Source: Vibrio tubiashii (GTDB lineage Bacteria; Pseudomonadota; Gammaproteobacteria; Enterobacterales; Vibrionaceae). From it: 64,000 nucleotides of DNA. Every line of letters starts with the position of its first letter. Within the stretch, counting starts at the first letter, position 1. This document shows, in pieces, positions 15,826 to 24,148 of the stretch. The translations under genes were made by a program, and so were the position numbers. The stretch covers positions 310,001-374,000 of the forward strand of contig JRWQ01000007.1 in assembly GCA_000775715.1 (NCBI GenBank), in the 5' to 3' direction. The notes below the pieces were generated by a model. That model had not been told where the DNA came from and ran no database searches. It worked only from the letters and a program-made list of their open reading frames with translations.

Positions 15826-16989
15826 CTATCTCTCAATTTTGGGTGAGTAGATTGAGTACGCAGTTATTTGCCCTGCCACAATCGCTGAAAACATGAATAG
15901 TGCAGATAATCCGATGCTAGGGATCGGTAATACGGATTGTTCAAATACTGATTGGCTGGCGCTGACCAATACACGGCTGCCTGGTACCAAGATAATGATC
16001 CCTTGTACTATGTATATAGAGCCGGTTAAATCCATTTTCTTCGCTACCCACGTGCCATAAAGCGTGATTAATACCGTTGTGACCCAAGTTCCTACAACCC
16101 ACCCGCTGTCGAAACCAAGATAGAATGGCCCCCACATACCTAATGCTGCGACAGGAAGGCCAAGTAAAATATCTGTTGGCCGTGCGTTAAATATTATCCC
16201 TAAAGATAAAGACAACAGGAACAGGCCAGAAACGTGTAACCATGCGGGTACTTCGTTAACGTAGTCCAATGCAGTCGCTTGGCCCCAGAGCGCCTCACCA
16301 ATATTGAGGCCCATGACTATGCCAACAAACAGCTTAATTAGAGTGAGTCCACTTTGACCCAGCAAACTCGTTCCTGACACCAAGTCGTTAAACGCTAGAC
16401 ACTCTAGTGAATTAGCAATAGATAGCCCGGGAACAAACAGTATTACTGCTGCGATACATAGCGCCCACACCGGCACGGCAGCCCCGGTACTGGCAAACAG
16501 TGCGACGAGTACGCCACTAAGTAGAGCGGAGATGAACTCAACGGCAATAGAACGTCGACCTCGGCATATCTGCTGTGCTACCCAGACAATGAAACCTAAA
16601 AATACCGAGAACATAATCGCTTCAAGAGTACTTCCTACTAGCATGAGATATGCAGGCGGAATGCCCATGTTCGCGAGTGCGATAGCCCATTTAGGATAGC
16701 CGACTGGCTCTGGTACAGGTTCTTGACTCGGTTGATTGATACGGATGATGGTATTGGCTAATAAACTCAAGTTAATCGAAGCAGGTTGATGACGTTTCAT
16801 CACCACAACATTGTCGTCATCAGGGAACTGGTAGTTGACCGTTGTTGGTGTCGCCTGAATCATGACATCAACTTCGTGTTTACGTGCATAAAATTGGGTG
16901 TATTTTTCAAGCTTATATGGCGCACACCCGCTGCGATGCAGGGTATCACCGATCTCTACGATCTTATTAATTCGGTACTGGGAAGGCAT
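15826..16989 (-). CDS. ThrE-type threonine/serine exporter family protein (DUF1212)
   Basis: I start at ATG 16989 (MPSQYRINKIVEIGD, 387 residues); a GTG at 17046 would add nineteen residues of poor quality. The N-terminal cytoplasmic part (about 1-120) contains the family pattern LHRSGCAPYKLEKYTQFYA. About ten membrane segments follow in two halves (GVLVALFASTGAAVPVWALCIAAVILFVPG; LVPGSRVLVSAS). This is the fused two-domain ThrE form, exporting threonine/serine or small metabolites across the inner membrane in characterised relatives. Monocistronic; ends convergently 24 bp from the arfA terminator. Confidence 0.9.
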   Translation of the reverse strand: MPSQYRINKIVEIGDTLHRSGCAPYKLEKYTQFYARKHEVDVMIQATPTTVNYQFPDDDNVVVMKRHQPASINLSLLANTIIRINQPSQEPVPEPVGYPKWAIALANMGIPPAYLMLVGSTLEAIMFSVFLGFIVWVAQQICRGRRSIAVEFISALLSGVLVALFASTGAAVPVWALCIAAVILFVPGLSIANSLECLAFNDLVSGTSLLGQSGLTLIKLFVGIVMGLNIGEALWGQATALDYVNEVPAWLHVSGLFLLSLSLGIIFNARPTDILLGLPVAALGMWGPFYLGFDSGWVVGTWVTTVLITLYGTWVAKKMDLTGSIYIVQGIIILVPGSRVLVSASQSVFEQSVLPIPSIGLSALFMFSAIVAGQITAYSIYSPKIER

Positions 16990-17459
16990 GGTATGTGATA
17001 CGTAAAAATGTGTGCCGCAAAGGTACCAAAGCCGCTTGCGAGACACGAGCTAGAAAATAGTGAACAGTGGCTAAGCTCACAATAAATAGTAGCAGCATGT
17101 TTGAACTGAATGCTGATTTTATCAATCTTAGTTTTTGATGGGTATTGTCTGGCGTTTTTCCCAACGATTATAGCTTTAACTCACATATATCTAATTATTT
17201 TAAAATGTTACAAATGTAATTTATATGTAACTTTTAAAAAGATGGGTTTACTAATTCGTCGGGCGTGGCAGTGAATATAATAGCTTAGGTTAAACATGGG
17301 CTTAACATTTTCATTACAAGTGGTGTGATTATGAATTTCGTATAATAAACAGACAAAAATACTCCTTGAAATCTGCTCTAGATAGGTGAAAATATACGCA
17401 AAATGAGTTTGCAAAAATGAAAGGAAGCTTTTTCTAGTTTTAAAAGCGAGGCAAAGAGT
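16990..17459. other. 470-bp AT-rich intergenic region between divergent genes
   Basis: No convincing ORF. It holds a perfect palindrome TTACAAATGTAA (17208-17219), and an outer pair GTTACA (17207-17212)/TGTAAC (17226-17231) that overlaps it, a possible operator. GAGG at about 17449-17452 is the ribosome site of the gene at 17460. No other motif recognised. Confidence 0.4.
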
Positions 17460-17825
17460 ATGAAACTATTTATTCTATTTATGGTGTCGATCACCGCAGG
17501 GGTCGCGTCAGCAGAACACCTCCATTCATTCTTGCTCGGCCTTTACATTTCAACCATGGCTGTAGGTAGCTGCTACTGGTTTGCATTCCGCAGCAGCCAT
17601 TTTCCACAATTAGCACTGTTACTTCTTATCTGTGGATTGTTCTCGAAAATTGCAATTACCGTTGCAGGTGTCGCTTGGGGTATGTCGCAAGAGCTAATCA
17701 GCTCTCCATTTGTATTCGCACTTTCCTACCTATTCTTCTCAATTGCGGCAACTTACGTATGGTTTGCTCACCGTGAAAGATTGATGGCGAAAAAGAACGC
17801 TCAGCAAGAGCTGAAAGCAGCATAG
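17460..17825 (+). CDS. Small membrane protein, unknown function
   Basis: 121 residues with about four hydrophobic segments: 1-18 (which could also be read as a signal peptide ending ASA), about 25-46, 50-72 and 80-102, then a charged C-terminal tail HRERLMAKKNAQQELKAA that should be cytoplasmic. GAGG stands a few bases before the ATG and a strong terminator follows, so it is a stand-alone gene. I do not recognise the family and no function can be assigned. Confidence 0.8.
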   Translation: MKLFILFMVSITAGVASAEHLHSFLLGLYISTMAVGSCYWFAFRSSHFPQLALLLLICGLFSKIAITVAGVAWGMSQELISSPFVFALSYLFFSIAATYVWFAHRERLMAKKNAQQELKAA

Positions 17826-17845
17826 TTACTCATTTGAGAAGTTTG

Positions 17846-17874
17846 AAAACCAGCGTATAGTCGCTGGTTTTTTT
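17846..17874 (+). terminator. Intrinsic terminator of the small membrane-protein gene
   Basis: AAAACCAGCG (17846-17855) pairs with CGCTGGTTTT (17862-17871) round a 6-base loop and is followed by a T-run to 17874. Confidence 0.92.
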
Positions 17875-18082
17875 GTGCTTAAACTTGATCAAAACGGGTT
17901 CACATTGTGCTTACCTAAGGCCACTACTGACCACTAAGCGAGTAAAAATACTCTAGCAAATGAGATAATTCTAAGTTTTCTTATTCAATAGTAACGATTG
18001 ATGTCAAAGCGGCTGAATCTTTGTCTGGGTTGTGACTATACTGATGGCGTATTGTAATCATCAAAGTGAGACGCCGCCTATC

Positions 18083-19249
18083 ATGACCACGGGTTTTCTA
18101 AAAAACATCGCGCTTCTTTCGACACTTTCTCTTTCTTTTGGGGCGTTAGCTACGCCGACCATCATTCCTGATCCTCCATCGCTGGGTGCAAAAGGATATG
18201 TGCTTATCGACTACCACACCGGTGCCGTGTTGGTTGAAAAAAACGCCAACAAGAAACTCAATCCTGCAAGCTTAACTAAGTTGATGACTGCTTATGTAGC
18301 AGGGCAGGAAGTGAATAATGGTAATATTTCATTAGACGACCAAGTACGCATTAGCCGCAAAGCTTGGGCGAAAAACTTCCCTGATTCATCAAAAATGTTT
18401 ATTGAAGTGGGCACTGATGTTGCGTTAATGGATCTGTATCGCGGCTTGATTGTTCAGTCAGGAAATGATGCGAGCGTTGCAATTGCTGAGCACGTCGCTG
18501 GCAGTGAAGGCGCGTTCGTGAGCTTAATGAACAGTTGGGCGCAAAAGCTTGGTTTGCAAAACACCGGTTATACCAACCCTCATGGCTTAGACAGTGATGG
18601 CTTATACTCGACACCTTATGATATTGCTTTGTTGAGCCAAGCGATCATTCGCGACCTGCCGGATATCTATCCTCTGTATAGTGAAACCTCATATACCTAC
18701 AACGGTATTACTCAGTACAACCGCAATGGCCTGCTGAGAGATCGCAGCTTAAATGTTGATGGAATGAAAACGGGCTACACGAGTGGTGCGGGCTACAGTT
18801 TGGCAACATCAGCAACGAGTGGCGACATGCGTTTGATCTCTGTTGTGATGGGTGCAAATAGCACTAAAAGCCGTGAATCTGAGAGTAAGCAGTTATTGAG
18901 TTATGGTTTTAGGTTCTTCGATACCGTCTCACCATCTAAGGAGACAGACACGTTAGCTGAAGCCAAAGTATGGATGGGTGACGTCAACTTTGTTCCAGTA
19001 GGAGTGGCGGAGCAAGTGTTGATCACTCTACCTAAAGGTGATGCGAGCAAGCTCAAAGCAGAGATAGAATATAACGGTGAGTTAGAAGCGCCAATTTATC
19101 AAGGAGAACAGGTCGGTCAGGTTATTTACACGGTGGAGGGCCAAGAGGTTGCCACAGCGGCGCTTGTCGCTCAGCAAGATGTGGAACAAGGCGGCTTGTT
19201 TAAGAAACTAATGGACTGGTTTAAACGTTTGGTCTCTAGTTGGTTCTAA
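18083..19249 (+). CDS. D-alanyl-D-alanine carboxypeptidase (PBP5/6 family)
   Basis: I start at ATG 18083 (388 residues) because a signal peptide follows (MTTGFLKNIALLSTLSLSFGALA, cleaved before TPTI); the upstream ATG at 18032 adds unlikely residues. Catalytic motifs of class C low-mass PBPs are present: SLTK (63-66, nucleophile Ser63), SGN (in IVQSGNDASVA) and KTG (in GMKTGYTSG). A beta-rich C-terminal domain and an amphipathic helix (LFKKLMDWFKRLVSSWF) anchor it to the outer face of the inner membrane. It trims the terminal D-Ala of peptidoglycan stem peptides. It stands alone, not in the usual rlpA/lipB neighbourhood of dacA, so it may be a dacA/dacC/dacD-type paralogue. Confidence 0.94.
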   Translation: MTTGFLKNIALLSTLSLSFGALATPTIIPDPPSLGAKGYVLIDYHTGAVLVEKNANKKLNPASLTKLMTAYVAGQEVNNGNISLDDQVRISRKAWAKNFPDSSKMFIEVGTDVALMDLYRGLIVQSGNDASVAIAEHVAGSEGAFVSLMNSWAQKLGLQNTGYTNPHGLDSDGLYSTPYDIALLSQAIIRDLPDIYPLYSETSYTYNGITQYNRNGLLRDRSLNVDGMKTGYTSGAGYSLATSATSGDMRLISVVMGANSTKSRESESKQLLSYGFRFFDTVSPSKETDTLAEAKVWMGDVNFVPVGVAEQVLITLPKGDASKLKAEIEYNGELEAPIYQGEQVGQVIYTVEGQEVATAALVAQQDVEQGGLFKKLMDWFKRLVSSWF

Positions 19250-19263
19250 TCAACTGACCATTG

Positions 19264-19291
19264 AAAAGAGGATGCTTGTGCATCCTCTTTT
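19264..19291 (+). terminator. Intrinsic terminator of the carboxypeptidase gene
   Basis: AAAAGAGGATGC (19264-19275) pairs perfectly with GCATCCTCTTTT (19280-19291) round a 4-base loop, with a T-rich 3' arm. Confidence 0.88.
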
Positions 19292-19417
19292 ACGTTCTAA
19301 GCAGCAGGATACAACCTGTAAAGCGGTTGGATCTGACGCACGTAATTCACACGTTTCAGACATTGTGTTGACTTTCACTTACCCTGTGCTGACAACCGAG
19401 CATACGAAAATACCGAC

Positions 19418-19445
19418 AATCCTCGCGATATGTTTACCGAGGATT
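19418..19445 (+). promoter_or_regulatory. Hairpin that would hide the ribosome site of the HTH gene
   Basis: AATCCTCG (19418-19425) is a perfect inverted repeat of CGAGGATT (19438-19445) across a 12-base loop. The right arm contains the only Shine-Dalgarno (GAGG, 19439-19442) of the HTH gene at 19450. As RNA it would block translation; as DNA it could be an autoregulatory operator. Confidence 0.55.
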
Positions 19446-19449
19446 TATC

Positions 19450-19803
19450 ATGGAATTTACCGACAAAGATAGAGAAGCGCTCTATCAGATTTGGATGTCA
19501 AAAAAGTCAAAAATGCGTTTAACTCAAATGGAGTTCGCAAAAAAGCTTGGTATGAACCAGTTGAGTTTCTCGCGTGTGCTTCGTGGAGAAACTCCCCTTA
19601 CAATGTCTTTTGTGAGCCATTTTTGTCGCCTGCTTCAGCTTAATCCACAAACTACAGTCCCAAGTTTGAAAGAAACTAACGATACTGGTCCAAAGATAGT
19701 TTACTTGCAAAGCCGTATGAGTGTGGATGGTGAAATTCAAAACGCCTATATTGAGGGCAATCAGGTGATTGTAGAGTACGCGCACACTGTCCAGCCGTCA
19801 TAA
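19450..19803 (+). CDS. Cro/CI-type helix-turn-helix regulator
   Basis: 117 residues. The N-terminal XRE-type HTH (about 15-65) reads LTQMEFAKKLGMNQLSFSRVLRGETPLTMSFVSHFCRLL. A short C-terminal part (about 85-117) is beta-rich and may mediate dimerisation. Start ATG 19450 has GAGG seven bases upstream, within an inverted repeat. No phage or toxin partner stands beside it, so it is a free-standing regulator; targets unknown. Self-regulation through the inverted repeat is possible. Confidence 0.9.
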   Translation: MEFTDKDREALYQIWMSKKSKMRLTQMEFAKKLGMNQLSFSRVLRGETPLTMSFVSHFCRLLQLNPQTTVPSLKETNDTGPKIVYLQSRMSVDGEIQNAYIEGNQVIVEYAHTVQPS

Positions 19804-19944
19804 ATGACCTATGACTAGCCTAAAACTCATTGATTTTTAGACAATGATTGACTCACTCGAAGATGCCAAAGGCGAGATTAATTATTGGGTTTAACGTTTA
19901 GGTGTTACTCTACAGGGCGGCCAAACAGTTACAGACACAGTAAA

Positions 19945-20160
19945 ATGCTAGAGAAAGAGAACCTAATCAAACTTGCTAGAATGCAAATGCCTTTTGGCAA
20001 GTACGCAGGTAGGGTATTAATTGACCTTCCTGAAGAGTATTTGCTGTGGTTTGACAAAAAAGGTTTTCCTGAAGGGGAGCTTGGTGACCTCCTTAAGCTA
20101 TGCTTAGCGCTAAAAATAGAAGGCTTAGATACCGTTGTTAAGCCTTTAAAGCGCATGTAA
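19945..20160 (+). CDS. DUF3820-family protein (complete copy)
   Basis: 71 residues from ATG 19945 (MLEKENLIKLARMQMPFGKYAG); an upstream frame extension to 19885 is not protein-like. The sequence MPFGKYAGRVLIDLPEEYLLWFDKKGFP is the hallmark of DUF3820 (also called a putative quorum-sensing-regulated virulence factor family in domain databases; no biochemical function known to me). It is followed 39 bp later by the small gene at 20200. Two 5'-truncated relatives of its 3' half lie at 22591-22707 and 26196-26255. Confidence 0.9.
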   Translation: MLEKENLIKLARMQMPFGKYAGRVLIDLPEEYLLWFDKKGFPEGELGDLLKLCLALKIEGLDTVVKPLKRM

Positions 20161-20199
20161 CCTGCCAAAAACTCTCCACTTAAAACGACAATATTGACT

Positions 20200-20442
20200 A
20201 TGAATTTTGACATCGATGCATTGAGGCATCACCAACTGGTTGAGGATGGCCAACTTGAGGGGTGTTATATCCACCAGCCAGCACAAGGTAGCCAACAAGA
20301 TGATAAAGCTGTGTTAGCAGAGCGCCACGCGTTGGAAAAAATGGGGTATCGGGTTGTACAAGTTAAAGCGAAAGGCAAAACAACAACGTTCGCCGAGGCG
20401 ATGCAAAAGTTTGCGAAGAAGACGCGGCACCAATCCAAGTAA
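20200..20442 (+). CDS. Small soluble protein, unknown
   Basis: 80 residues from ATG 20200 (MNFDIDALRHHQLVEDGQLEG); a TTG two codons earlier is less likely. The product is hydrophilic with a basic C-terminal half (VVQVKAKGKTTTFAEAMQKFAKKTRHQSK) and could bind nucleic acid, but I recognise no family. It follows the DUF3820 gene by 39 bp in the same orientation, so the two may be co-transcribed. Confidence 0.65.
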   Translation: MNFDIDALRHHQLVEDGQLEGCYIHQPAQGSQQDDKAVLAERHALEKMGYRVVQVKAKGKTTTFAEAMQKFAKKTRHQSK

Positions 20443-20711
20443 TCAGTGACTGCAACAGAACAAAGCATCCCTAGCTTCTTCAACAATACCCTGTGTTTTC
20501 ATTTAAAAGACTCACTTTATCAGGCTAACTCTTTTCGTGCCCCAAACTAGTCATTGAGCTTTTATCAGACAGAGGAGCAATTGATTCGCTTGTTTAGTCT
20601 TGGTATTCACGGGCTTCTCTATCTCTAAAAGCGCATTTCTAGGTTTATGCCTATGCCGATCTATTCAGAAATAGGTTGGTGGATTCCGAAGCTATACTAC
20701 TAAAGAGTAAA

Positions 20712-21941
20712 TCAATTTGTGACTTCTCGTAATCCCAGTTCCAAAAACTGACGTGTCGCCACACTTGGGGCTTTTTCAATTGCTAGTTTGTAATAAATGC
20801 TAGCCTGTGCTTTTTGTCCTAATTTCCTGAGAATATGCGCACGTGCTGCGTACCAAGGTTGGTAATCTTTAAGATCTTCTTTTAACTCATCCAACTTGTT
20901 GAGTGCAAATTCTGGATGACCTGTTTCTGCTATCACCACTGCCCAGTTCAAAGCTACAACTGGTGTAGGCTCGAATTGCCATAGGGATTGATAAAGCAAA
21001 GACATCTGGTACCAATCGGGGTTGGGTTTCATCATGTGGCAATCTGCAATCGCAGCTTTTATCTGAAACGGCCCAGGTAGTCTTCGTTCTATGGCGTTGT
21101 TAAGGATGCGGTGAGCTTCATCAATATTATTTTGAAGCCATAGTGTCGTGTTCTGTTGTTCGATAGGCACCATTGCTCCATCAATATTTATTCGTGCAGT
21201 GCTTCTCGCATCGGTCAACAACATTAATGCAAGTACACCTTCGATTTCAGGATCATTGGGTTTCAGCTTGTTAAGTAGTCTGGCCAAAAATATACCTTCT
21301 TGGCACAGCGAACGTGGACATTCAGCTTCCATGACATAGCCAGTGGTGAATATCAAATAGATGGTTGTTAATACGGTATCCAGTCTGTCATGCCATCTAT
21401 CTGCATCTGGGATAGAGAAACCAATTCCTTTGGCTTTAATTTTTGCCTTAGCGCGATACAATCGCTGCCCCATCGTTTGTTCGTTATCAAGAAAGGCGGC
21501 GGCAATTTCCTTGGTCGTTAAATTGCAAACTGTGCGCAAGGTTAAAGCGATACGCGATTTTTCTTCCAGAGCTGGATGACAACAGGTAAAGATAAGGCTT
21601 AGACGTTCATCTGGAATAGTTTCGGGAACGTCATACACCTGACCATCGGAAAAAATGTCAACGAGATCCTCCGTTTTACGTTGCTCTCGTTTTACCATGC
21701 GGAAATGGTCGATACCCTTGTTTAAACCGACTCTCAGCAGCCACGCCGAAGGGTTATGGGGCGTGCCGGATCGAGTCCAGTGCTTCAACGCAGCAATCGA
21801 TGCTTCCTGTAAGACATCCTCTGCCAATTGAAAATCATCAAGGCGTGAAATAAGCACAGCCAAAAGACGCCCCCTCTCTTTTATCAGGACTTCATTAATA
21901 ATATGACTGACAGCGATGGCTTTTGAAGAGGCGTTATTCAT
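20712..21941 (-). CDS. ECF sigma factor with C-terminal extension (ECF42-type)
   Basis: 409 residues, about twice a minimal ECF sigma factor. Region 2 (about 20-90) contains DDFQLAEDVLQEASIAALKHW and region 4 (about 115-175) contains LTLRTVCNLTTKEIAAAFLDNEQTMGQRLYRAKAKIK. The last about 220 residues form a helical, TPR-like domain typical of the ECF42 group. These sigma factors have no classical anti-sigma factor and are encoded with DGPF/YCII proteins, as here (3 bp after that gene's stop). The C-terminal domain is thought to be needed for activity. Signal and regulon are unknown. Confidence 0.93.
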   Translation of the reverse strand: MNNASSKAIAVSHIINEVLIKERGRLLAVLISRLDDFQLAEDVLQEASIAALKHWTRSGTPHNPSAWLLRVGLNKGIDHFRMVKREQRKTEDLVDIFSDGQVYDVPETIPDERLSLIFTCCHPALEEKSRIALTLRTVCNLTTKEIAAAFLDNEQTMGQRLYRAKAKIKAKGIGFSIPDADRWHDRLDTVLTTIYLIFTTGYVMEAECPRSLCQEGIFLARLLNKLKPNDPEIEGVLALMLLTDARSTARINIDGAMVPIEQQNTTLWLQNNIDEAHRILNNAIERRLPGPFQIKAAIADCHMMKPNPDWYQMSLLYQSLWQFEPTPVVALNWAVVIAETGHPEFALNKLDELKEDLKDYQPWYAARAHILRKLGQKAQASIYYKLAIEKAPSVATRQFLELGLREVTN

Positions 21942-21944
21942 ACG

Positions 21945-22304
21945 TTAACCTGCTTCGTTGTAATCCAACAAAGGGCGAACTTCGATGGTGCCAAACTTAG
22001 CCACAGGAATGATTTCTGCGCACCGTAGTGCAGCATCCAAGTCTGGCACATCAACGATATAGTATCCCCCCAAGTGTTCACGTGTTTCCGCAAAGGGGCC
22101 GTCCATGGTTTCCACCTTACCGGACTTAATCCGAAGTGAAGTGGCTGTTTCAATAGTCTGTAATCCCTCACCGCCAACAAGTACTCCATCCTTTTCGAAA
22201 GTTTCTGAGGCAGTGGCAAAGTCTTCCATCATCTTGTCGAATTCTGGAGTGCCAAATTCTGGCTCTTGGTCAGGAGCAGCGTAAAGCAAAAGCATGTATT
22301 TCAT
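21945..22304 (-). CDS. DGPF/YCII-domain protein, partner of the ECF sigma factor
   Basis: 119 residues, soluble. Contains the diagnostic DGPF sequence (in VETMDGPFAETREHLGGYYIVDVPDLDAA) of the YCII-related family, which has a dimeric ferredoxin-like fold. Role unclear: proposed sensor, enzyme or target of the ECF42 sigma factor encoded immediately downstream. Upstream GGAAAC precedes the ATG (MKYMLLLYAAPDQEP). First gene of a two-gene operon. Confidence 0.94.
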   Translation of the reverse strand: MKYMLLLYAAPDQEPEFGTPEFDKMMEDFATASETFEKDGVLVGGEGLQTIETATSLRIKSGKVETMDGPFAETREHLGGYYIVDVPDLDAALRCAEIIPVAKFGTIEVRPLLDYNEAG

Positions 22305-22590
22305 GGTTAGTTTCCTTCTTGTTTATTGTTTCATATTCAAGGACGTTATCACTTTGCCATTTTCGACATGAACTAAAAATTTTTTAACCTTACGAATGTA
22401 CAATAGAACGGAGACCGAATAGTTATCAATCGGGAGATTTGTGCTAAGTGTTGGTTAAGTGTATGCCAATATGGTTTTCACTCATTGTTTCAGATGGTGT
22501 GAAGCATATGGATGTGCTCTAATTTGCGTTTACTCAACCGTAAATTAGAGCAATGAAGAGATAGCTTTCCCGAAGTAAGCTATTTTCTTT
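22305..22590. other. Intergenic region with hairpins before the DUF3820 remnant
   Basis: No ORF. GCTCTAATTTGCG (22516-22528) pairs with CGTAAATTAGAGC (22539-22551), 13 bp with one wobble and no T-tract. ATAGCTT (22561-22567) pairs with AAGCTAT (22577-22583) followed by TTTCTTTT, which looks like a rightward terminator whose gene is no longer present. The promoter of the DGPF/sigma operon must lie at the left end. Confidence 0.45.
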
Positions 22591-22707
22591 TGGTTTGATA
22601 AAAAGGGCTTCCCAAGCGGTGAGCTCGGTGATTTGTTAAAGTTATGTCTAGCATTAAAAATCGAAGGGCTCGATAGTGTGGTCAAGCCTCTTAAACGACA
22701 TGATTAA
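22591..22707 (+). pseudogene. 5'-truncated DUF3820 remnant (copy 2)
   Basis: In frame, 22591-22707 encodes WFDKKGFPSGELGDLLKLC then LALKIEGLDSVVKPLKRHD and stop, matching the C-terminal half of the complete DUF3820 protein at 19945-20160. An in-frame TAA (22576-22578) lies five codons upstream and no start or N-terminal half is present, so this is a gene fragment. Codon-level divergence from copy 1 is high while the protein is nearly unchanged, which suggests an independently evolved homologue rather than a recent local duplication. Confidence 0.82.
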
Positions 22708-22857
22708 AAAGATTTGTTACCTAACCCTCGTTCTTACTGCATTGTTCAGTCAATATATCTCGACTGGGGGCAGGTCTTTTGGCTTTACAAAGCATAAAAA
22801 TGTAAATACGCCATAGTCAGGTTGAGATGAGTTCAACCTGACGTATCTCAAAACAGA

Positions 22858-23940
22858 CTACAGCTGCGTGACAAACGAACCACTTGGCTTGACTGGCAAG
22901 TATTTAGCGTAGAACTCTAAGTAGGCTCGCTTTGGATCTAAGTCTTTAAACTGTTCTGGGTACATTGCTTTAGCGTAGAACTGCAGCATTGCTCCATCGA
23001 GAATAGTACGACAAGCGCCGTGGTAAGCCGCATACATGCGGTTGTTCTTAACCGCGGCAATAGATGACCAGCCAATACGCTGTTTAAATCCGGCTAAACG
23101 CTGCTTTGCGAGTGCCTCATCGACCCCTTGCCCCATCACCATTGCATCGTCAGAGCTACCTGATTCATACCCCGTTATGACAATCACATCAGGGTTAGCA
23201 ACGATAATTTGTTCTGGGTTGAGTTTTCCCCACCATTCAACAAAAGGCGCTGAAATATTGTCTCCACCCGCCATGGTAGCAATCGCACCCCACATATTTT
23301 TGCCGAAGGTATACCCGACTTCATTCACGCCAGCAGCACCATACTCGGTATAAACTTTTGGTTTATCTAGGTTGGCAGACTCAAGTCGCTGGGTGATCAT
23401 CTCTAGGTTTTGTTTGTATTCATTGGCGATTTTTTTTGCACGGTCTTCTTGGCCAGTGATCACGCCAATCAGCTGTGTACTTTTCAGGTGGCGTTCCAAA
23501 GTTTGTGCGTTGTAATCGACGACAACCACAGAAATACCCGCATCTTCGATACGTTCGATTTCTGAGCCAAGGCCTTTGTATTGCCAGTCAGCGAGCATCA
23601 GGACATCTGGGTTTAGGCTAATGACTTTTTCCGCAGAAAACGTATTGGTATCGACGCGACCAATTTCAGGAATTTTGTCAAGAGAAGGGCGGTGTTTAAC
23701 GTAGAGCTCCCAGTTTGCAGAGCGTGCTTGCCAAATGTACTTAGACATCCCGACCACGTTGTCATACGCGGCTTCTGTACCAATGGCCATATAGTCTTCT
23801 GGATAGAAACCGACAACCGCGCGCTTGGCTGGTGCGTCGAAGGTAACTTCTCGACCTAGTACGTCGGTAATAGTAGTGATTTCTGCAAATGCCGAAGCAC
23901 TGACAGTAAGTGCAGCAAAACTGAGTAGTGTTTTATACAT
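22858..23940 (-). CDS. Periplasmic binding protein of an iron(III)/siderophore-type ABC transporter
   Basis: 360 residues. Signal peptide MYKTLLSFAALTVSASAFA, then a class III binding-protein fold (TroA/FepB/BtuF type): ITTITDVLGREVTFDAPAKRAV at the start, a central long helix and a second lobe with NPDVIVITGYESG. It captures a chelated metal in the periplasm and delivers it to the permease encoded divergently at 24149. A Fur-type box lies between. The precise ligand (siderophore, haem or other) cannot be told; no receptor gene is adjacent. Confidence 0.92.
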   Translation of the reverse strand: MYKTLLSFAALTVSASAFAEITTITDVLGREVTFDAPAKRAVVGFYPEDYMAIGTEAAYDNVVGMSKYIWQARSANWELYVKHRPSLDKIPEIGRVDTNTFSAEKVISLNPDVLMLADWQYKGLGSEIERIEDAGISVVVVDYNAQTLERHLKSTQLIGVITGQEDRAKKIANEYKQNLEMITQRLESANLDKPKVYTEYGAAGVNEVGYTFGKNMWGAIATMAGGDNISAPFVEWWGKLNPEQIIVANPDVIVITGYESGSSDDAMVMGQGVDEALAKQRLAGFKQRIGWSSIAAVKNNRMYAAYHGACRTILDGAMLQFYAKAMYPEQFKDLDPKRAYLEFYAKYLPVKPSGSFVTQL

Positions 23941-24024
23941 GGTAACTTAGACTCTTTTCTATATGCCAGTGTCCACTGGAACCCTTATCTTGGTTGCTGA
24001 TAATAAGCCTTTTATTAATCTTTA

Positions 24025-24039
24025 TGCAAATTATTATCA
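24025..24039. promoter_or_regulatory. Fur-type iron box
   Basis: TGCAAATTATTATCA matches the 7-1-7 Fur motif TGATAAT-N-ATTATCA at 12 of 14 positions. An additional TGATAAT half-site is at 23998-24004. It lies between the divergent binding-protein and permease genes, so iron repression of both is expected. Confidence 0.72.
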
Positions 24040-24148
24040 TTTTTGTTAGTATGCGTTCTCAATTTTATGCTCGGCGCGGTTTGTATTGAACAAGCGGCGA
24101 CGCAGTAGAAAAAGAAAATCTATCCTTTAGGAAATCAGGTAGCGTTAG

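Noticed and set aside
22516..22551. 13-bp hairpin as a terminator of the DGPF/sigma operon
   Set aside because: It lies upstream of that operon, not downstream, and has no T-tract in either direction.
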